From Marinobacterium arenosum (GTDB taxonomy: Bacteria; Pseudomonadota; Gammaproteobacteria; Pseudomonadales; Balneatricaceae), in the NCBI RefSeq assembly GCF_019795155.1, contig NZ_JAILYN010000018.1:1-64000 (forward strand): DNA of 64,000 bases, read 5' to 3'. Positions 61,692-64,000 of this stretch are shown one piece after another (position 1 is the first letter of the stretch; each line of letters starts with the position of its first letter). The notes under the pieces were generated by a model. It was not told the origin of the DNA. It was given only the letters and a program-made list of their open reading frames with translations, and made no database searches. A program made the position numbers and the translations under genes.

Positions 61692-63017
61692 ATGAATAAA
61701 TCCGTTCTGTCTATTGCCATCGTTGCCGCCGCTATCGCGGCTGGCGCCGGTTCCGTGAAATTCACTGCCGATCAGGTGGACAGCCAGTTGCTGGCGGGGG
61801 TCGAGGCATTCAACGCCAACCCCGCCTACCGGGATCAGGTCGAGTTGCAACTCGATCCGGCCCAGCAGGAACGCGGCTGGCTGGCATCCGACTACCGGTT
61901 GGCTTTGGTTTTGAAAAAGCCGGATGCCGACATCCAGGCCCTGCTGGGCGGTGACCGGATTCCCCTGCGTTTGAGTTCTGAGCACCGGCCGTTCAGTGCC
62001 ACTCTGACTGCCACTTTGGCCGACAGTGCATTGTTGCAGCGGCTGACGGAGCTTCAGCAGACCCCAGGTCGAGTGCCGTTCAATAGCGTACTGAATGTTG
62101 ATTTCAACCCACTTAGCCAGTCCGCCAGAATGGAACTGAATGTCGATTCCGATGCGTTCAGTTTTAGTGAAGAGGGGCAGTCGATGGAGATCGGCGCATT
62201 GTCTCTGCAGGGCGAGCTGGATGGCCAGGCAGTCACACTGGCGATGCAACTGGCTCCGGTGAAGGTAAAGGATAGCCAGGGTAACGGATTGGAACTGGCT
62301 GGTATGAAGTTGAACTATCAAGGACAGTTGCAAGCGGGCAGTACGCTGAGCGAAGGCAGCTATCAACAGTTCGATAGCGAACTGACCCTGATGCCGTTCA
62401 GTGTCCGTGATGGTGGCACCCGGGTCTCTCTGGAACGGTTCGGTATCGTCACCCGGCAGCGGCGCGAAGGTCAGAGGGTGCTATTGGATACCTCCTATCG
62501 TGCGGATGGCCCGCGACATTTTGATCCGGCGACCAAGCGGGAAACCCAGTTCAGCCAGGCTACACTGGGCCTGACCCTTGATCTCGACTCGGCAGGCTTC
62601 GACAACGCGATGGCGCGGCTGCAGGCGCTCAGTCGTCAAGCGGAATTGCAACCGCAGCAACTGGTCGATCTGTTGAATCCGATTACCAGCCAGGGTGTTC
62701 GATTGCGGCTCAATGAACTCAGCCTGGCCGGTGACAGCCCGATGCTGAATGCACAGGGAGAGCTGTCGCTTTCCAGCTTCAACGTCAACGAGCTGGAAGC
62801 CGGGCCCCGTACCTTGGCGGAAAAGGCGGCTGCGGAACTCAGTCTGAGTGCCGATCCAGTTGTCCTGTCCAGACTGGCCGGAGCTCGCTGGCAGCGCGAT
62901 CTAAGCCGGCTGCAGGCCCAAGGGTTCGTCACGGTGGTCGACGAGAAGCTACACAGTAAGCTGGAATTCAAGGATCGGGCGCTGCTGGTCAATGGTCAAA
63001 CATTGATGCGGTTCTAA
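61692..63017 (+). CDS. YdgA/DUF945-family protein
   Basis: 441 residues from ATG 61692 (GGAG eight bases upstream). N-terminal hydrophobic signal or anchor (SVLSIAIVAAAIAAGAGSV) then a beta-rich, repeat-like body with the DUF945 pattern (LQLDPAQQERGWLASDYRLAL; LSLQGELDGQAVTLAMQLAP). It is probably on the periplasmic side. The family is conserved in gammaproteobacteria; a detailed function is not established. Clear terminator after. Confidence 0.8.
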   Translation: MNKSVLSIAIVAAAIAAGAGSVKFTADQVDSQLLAGVEAFNANPAYRDQVELQLDPAQQERGWLASDYRLALVLKKPDADIQALLGGDRIPLRLSSEHRPFSATLTATLADSALLQRLTELQQTPGRVPFNSVLNVDFNPLSQSARMELNVDSDAFSFSEEGQSMEIGALSLQGELDGQAVTLAMQLAPVKVKDSQGNGLELAGMKLNYQGQLQAGSTLSEGSYQQFDSELTLMPFSVRDGGTRVSLERFGIVTRQRREGQRVLLDTSYRADGPRHFDPATKRETQFSQATLGLTLDLDSAGFDNAMARLQALSRQAELQPQQLVDLLNPITSQGVRLRLNELSLAGDSPMLNAQGELSLSSFNVNELEAGPRTLAEKAAAELSLSADPVVLSRLAGARWQRDLSRLQAQGFVTVVDEKLHSKLEFKDRALLVNGQTLMRF

Positions 63018-63039
63018 GCGACAGCCGGTTGTATCTATG

Positions 63040-63072
63040 GCGGGCCGACCACTGGCGCGGCCCGCTGTTTTT
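63040..63072 (+). terminator. Rho-independent terminator after YdgA-like gene
   Basis: GCGGGCC (63040-63046) pairs with GGCCCGC (63059-63065), followed by TGTTTTT. It is 22 bases past the stop. Confidence 0.82.
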
Positions 63073-63221
63073 CCTGCATGCCAAGTGACCATGTACCCTT
63101 TCGATTCCAGCCGCTTCTCGCCAGACAGTTCTTGCGATAGAAACTCCGGCGCCGGAAATAGTGGCCTCTGTGCACTACCCTTAAGCGGACTTCAGTCACA
63201 GAGAGGCCGGGAGGGCAGTGG

Positions 63222-63638
63222 ATGATTCGACCGAAAAAACTCGATCACATTGTATTGCGCACCACCAAGGTGCAGGCGATGGTGGTGTTCTATGTCGAGG
63301 TGCTGGGCTGCACGCTGGAGCGGGAAACCGGCGAGGAAAAGGGGCTGGTTCAACTCCGGGCCGGTGAAAGCCTGATTGATATCGTGGCGGTGAACAGCGA
63401 ACTGGGCCGCCAGGGTGGGCCGGCGCCGGCGCGCACCGGCAACAACCTGGACCACTTTTGCCTGCAGATCGAAGCGATGACCGAACGGGCGTTGCTCGAT
63501 TATCTGAACCGGAAAAAGGTACCTTGCGGGCGCTTTGAAAAGCGTTACGGTGCCGAAGGCTTTGGTGCTTCGCTCTATATTGAGGATCCGGACGGCAACA
63601 CCGTCGAACTGCGCTTTGCCAAGGGATTGCATCACTGA
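63222..63638 (+). CDS. VOC-family metalloenzyme-like protein
   Basis: 138 residues of the glyoxalase/bleomycin-resistance/extradiol dioxygenase fold. KKLDHIVLRTTKVQAMVVFYVEVLGCTLERE gives the first metal His, NLDHFCLQIE the second half, and ASLYIEDPDGNTVELRF the final Glu. The usual metal ligands are present but the substrate cannot be read. A single gene with its own upstream region. Confidence 0.88.
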   Translation: MIRPKKLDHIVLRTTKVQAMVVFYVEVLGCTLERETGEEKGLVQLRAGESLIDIVAVNSELGRQGGPAPARTGNNLDHFCLQIEAMTERALLDYLNRKKVPCGRFEKRYGAEGFGASLYIEDPDGNTVELRFAKGLHH

Positions 63639-63753
63639 TTGCGCCATCGCCGATTTCTTCGGATTCGTAGACACTGTTTTGCCTCAATCGTCGAGCGGGC
63701 CCGCGCTATACTGGCGGGCCGATTTGACAGCCCGAATCTGACAGAGGCAAGCG

Positions 63754-64000
63754 ATGACCCTGAAACTTACCGTCGTTGACCAATCCCCGGTACAGCTGGG
63801 CACCGCCGGCCCCGCCGAAGCACCGGCCTTGAGTGCCCGGTTAGCGCAACAATGTGACCGGTTGGGCTATCACCGCTACTGGCTGGCCGAGCACCACAAC
63901 AGCAACAGCTTTGCCGGCCCCTGTCCCGAGGTGCTGATCAGCCATATCGCCTCGATCACCGAGCGGATCCGGGTCGGCAGCGGCGGGGTGATGCTGCCGA
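63754..64000 (+). CDS. Luciferase-like flavin-dependent oxidoreductase (partial)
   Basis: Only the first 82 codons are in the window. MTLKLTVVDQSPVQLG and YHRYWLAEHHNS, then RVGSGGVMLP, are the hallmarks of the LLM class flavin-dependent oxidoreductases (bacterial luciferase-like). AGAGG precedes the ATG. The C-terminus is outside the window. Substrate unknown. Confidence 0.9.
   Translation, partial: MTLKLTVVDQSPVQLGTAGPAEAPALSARLAQQCDRLGYHRYWLAEHHNSNSFAGPCPEVLISHIASITERIRVGSGGVMLP

Noticed and set aside
63698-63720. Hairpin GGCCCGC / GCGGGCC before the luciferase-like gene
   Set aside because: No T run and a TATACT inside the loop; could be part of a promoter or terminator, but nothing decides it.

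Overview
The window looks like chromosomal DNA of a GC-rich gammaproteobacterium, most likely an aerobic, motile, marine-type member of the Oceanospirillales/Pseudomonadales. This rests on four things visible here: a Pseudomonas-like order topA - two small genes - sulA/lexA, a class I PHB synthase with a 3-hydroxybutyrate dehydrogenase, a HutC-controlled histidine-degradation locus, and large c-di-GMP and chemotaxis proteins. The assignment is inference from gene content. No rRNA, tRNA, CRISPR, transposase or prophage was seen; this is mostly ordinary core chromosome with several repeat-rich gaps.

Layout. 0-9.7 kb: phaC, a glutaredoxin-like protein, tatD, slt, uup, a universal stress protein and small conserved genes. 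9.8-16.8 kb: topA with two small followers, then the SOS block lexA-sulA, with two adjacent LexA boxes facing divergent dinG. 16.8-21.5 kb: a co-directional run of rhlB, selO, a small membrane protein, gpsA and sixA. 21.5-30.2 kb: a PaaE-like reductase, small proteins, a winged-helix-repeat protein with a possible nuclease-like domain, a yfcG operon behind a Fur-like box, a ceramidase-family membrane hydrolase, a sensor with a degenerate GGDEF domain and a GcvA-type LysR regulator with an odd start. 30.2-41 kb: tandem 110-bp repeats, rhlE, a secreted subtilase, yacL, a Cache-HAMP-PAS-GGDEF-EAL protein, a SMI1/KNR4 protein, a CPA2 antiporter and bdhA behind a sigma54-like site. 41-50.8 kb: the hut locus (hutC, a YjiH-type transporter, hutI-hutG-hutU-hutH) and an orphan LivJ-like binding protein. 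51-57 kb: a secreted metzincin-like protease, a YkgJ protein, an NlpE-META lipoprotein and a chemoreceptor. 57-58.2 kb: a gene-free 1.1-kb repeat mosaic. 58.2-61 kb: an Lrp/AsnC regulator next to a two-gene operon of a non-haem iron dioxygenase and a VC1184-type PLP enzyme. 61-64 kb: a small membrane protein, a YdgA/DUF945 protein, a VOC protein and the start of a luciferase-like oxidoreductase.

How it fits together. phaC and bdhA are two ends of PHB metabolism, although 38 kb apart. The hut locus is self-contained: HutC boxes (TGTATATACA) overlap the -10 elements of the hutC and yjiH promoters and lie immediately next to a candidate -10 for hutI, so import and breakdown of histidine/urocanate should be induced together. 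LexA controls its own operon with sulA and perhaps dinG. The candidates for something not well described are the dioxygenase-PLP-Lrp cassette, the winged-helix/nuclease-like protein behind its four-GTTAAC promoter, and the repeat mosaic at 57-58 kb. All functions are read from sequence motifs and remembered family features; no search was run.
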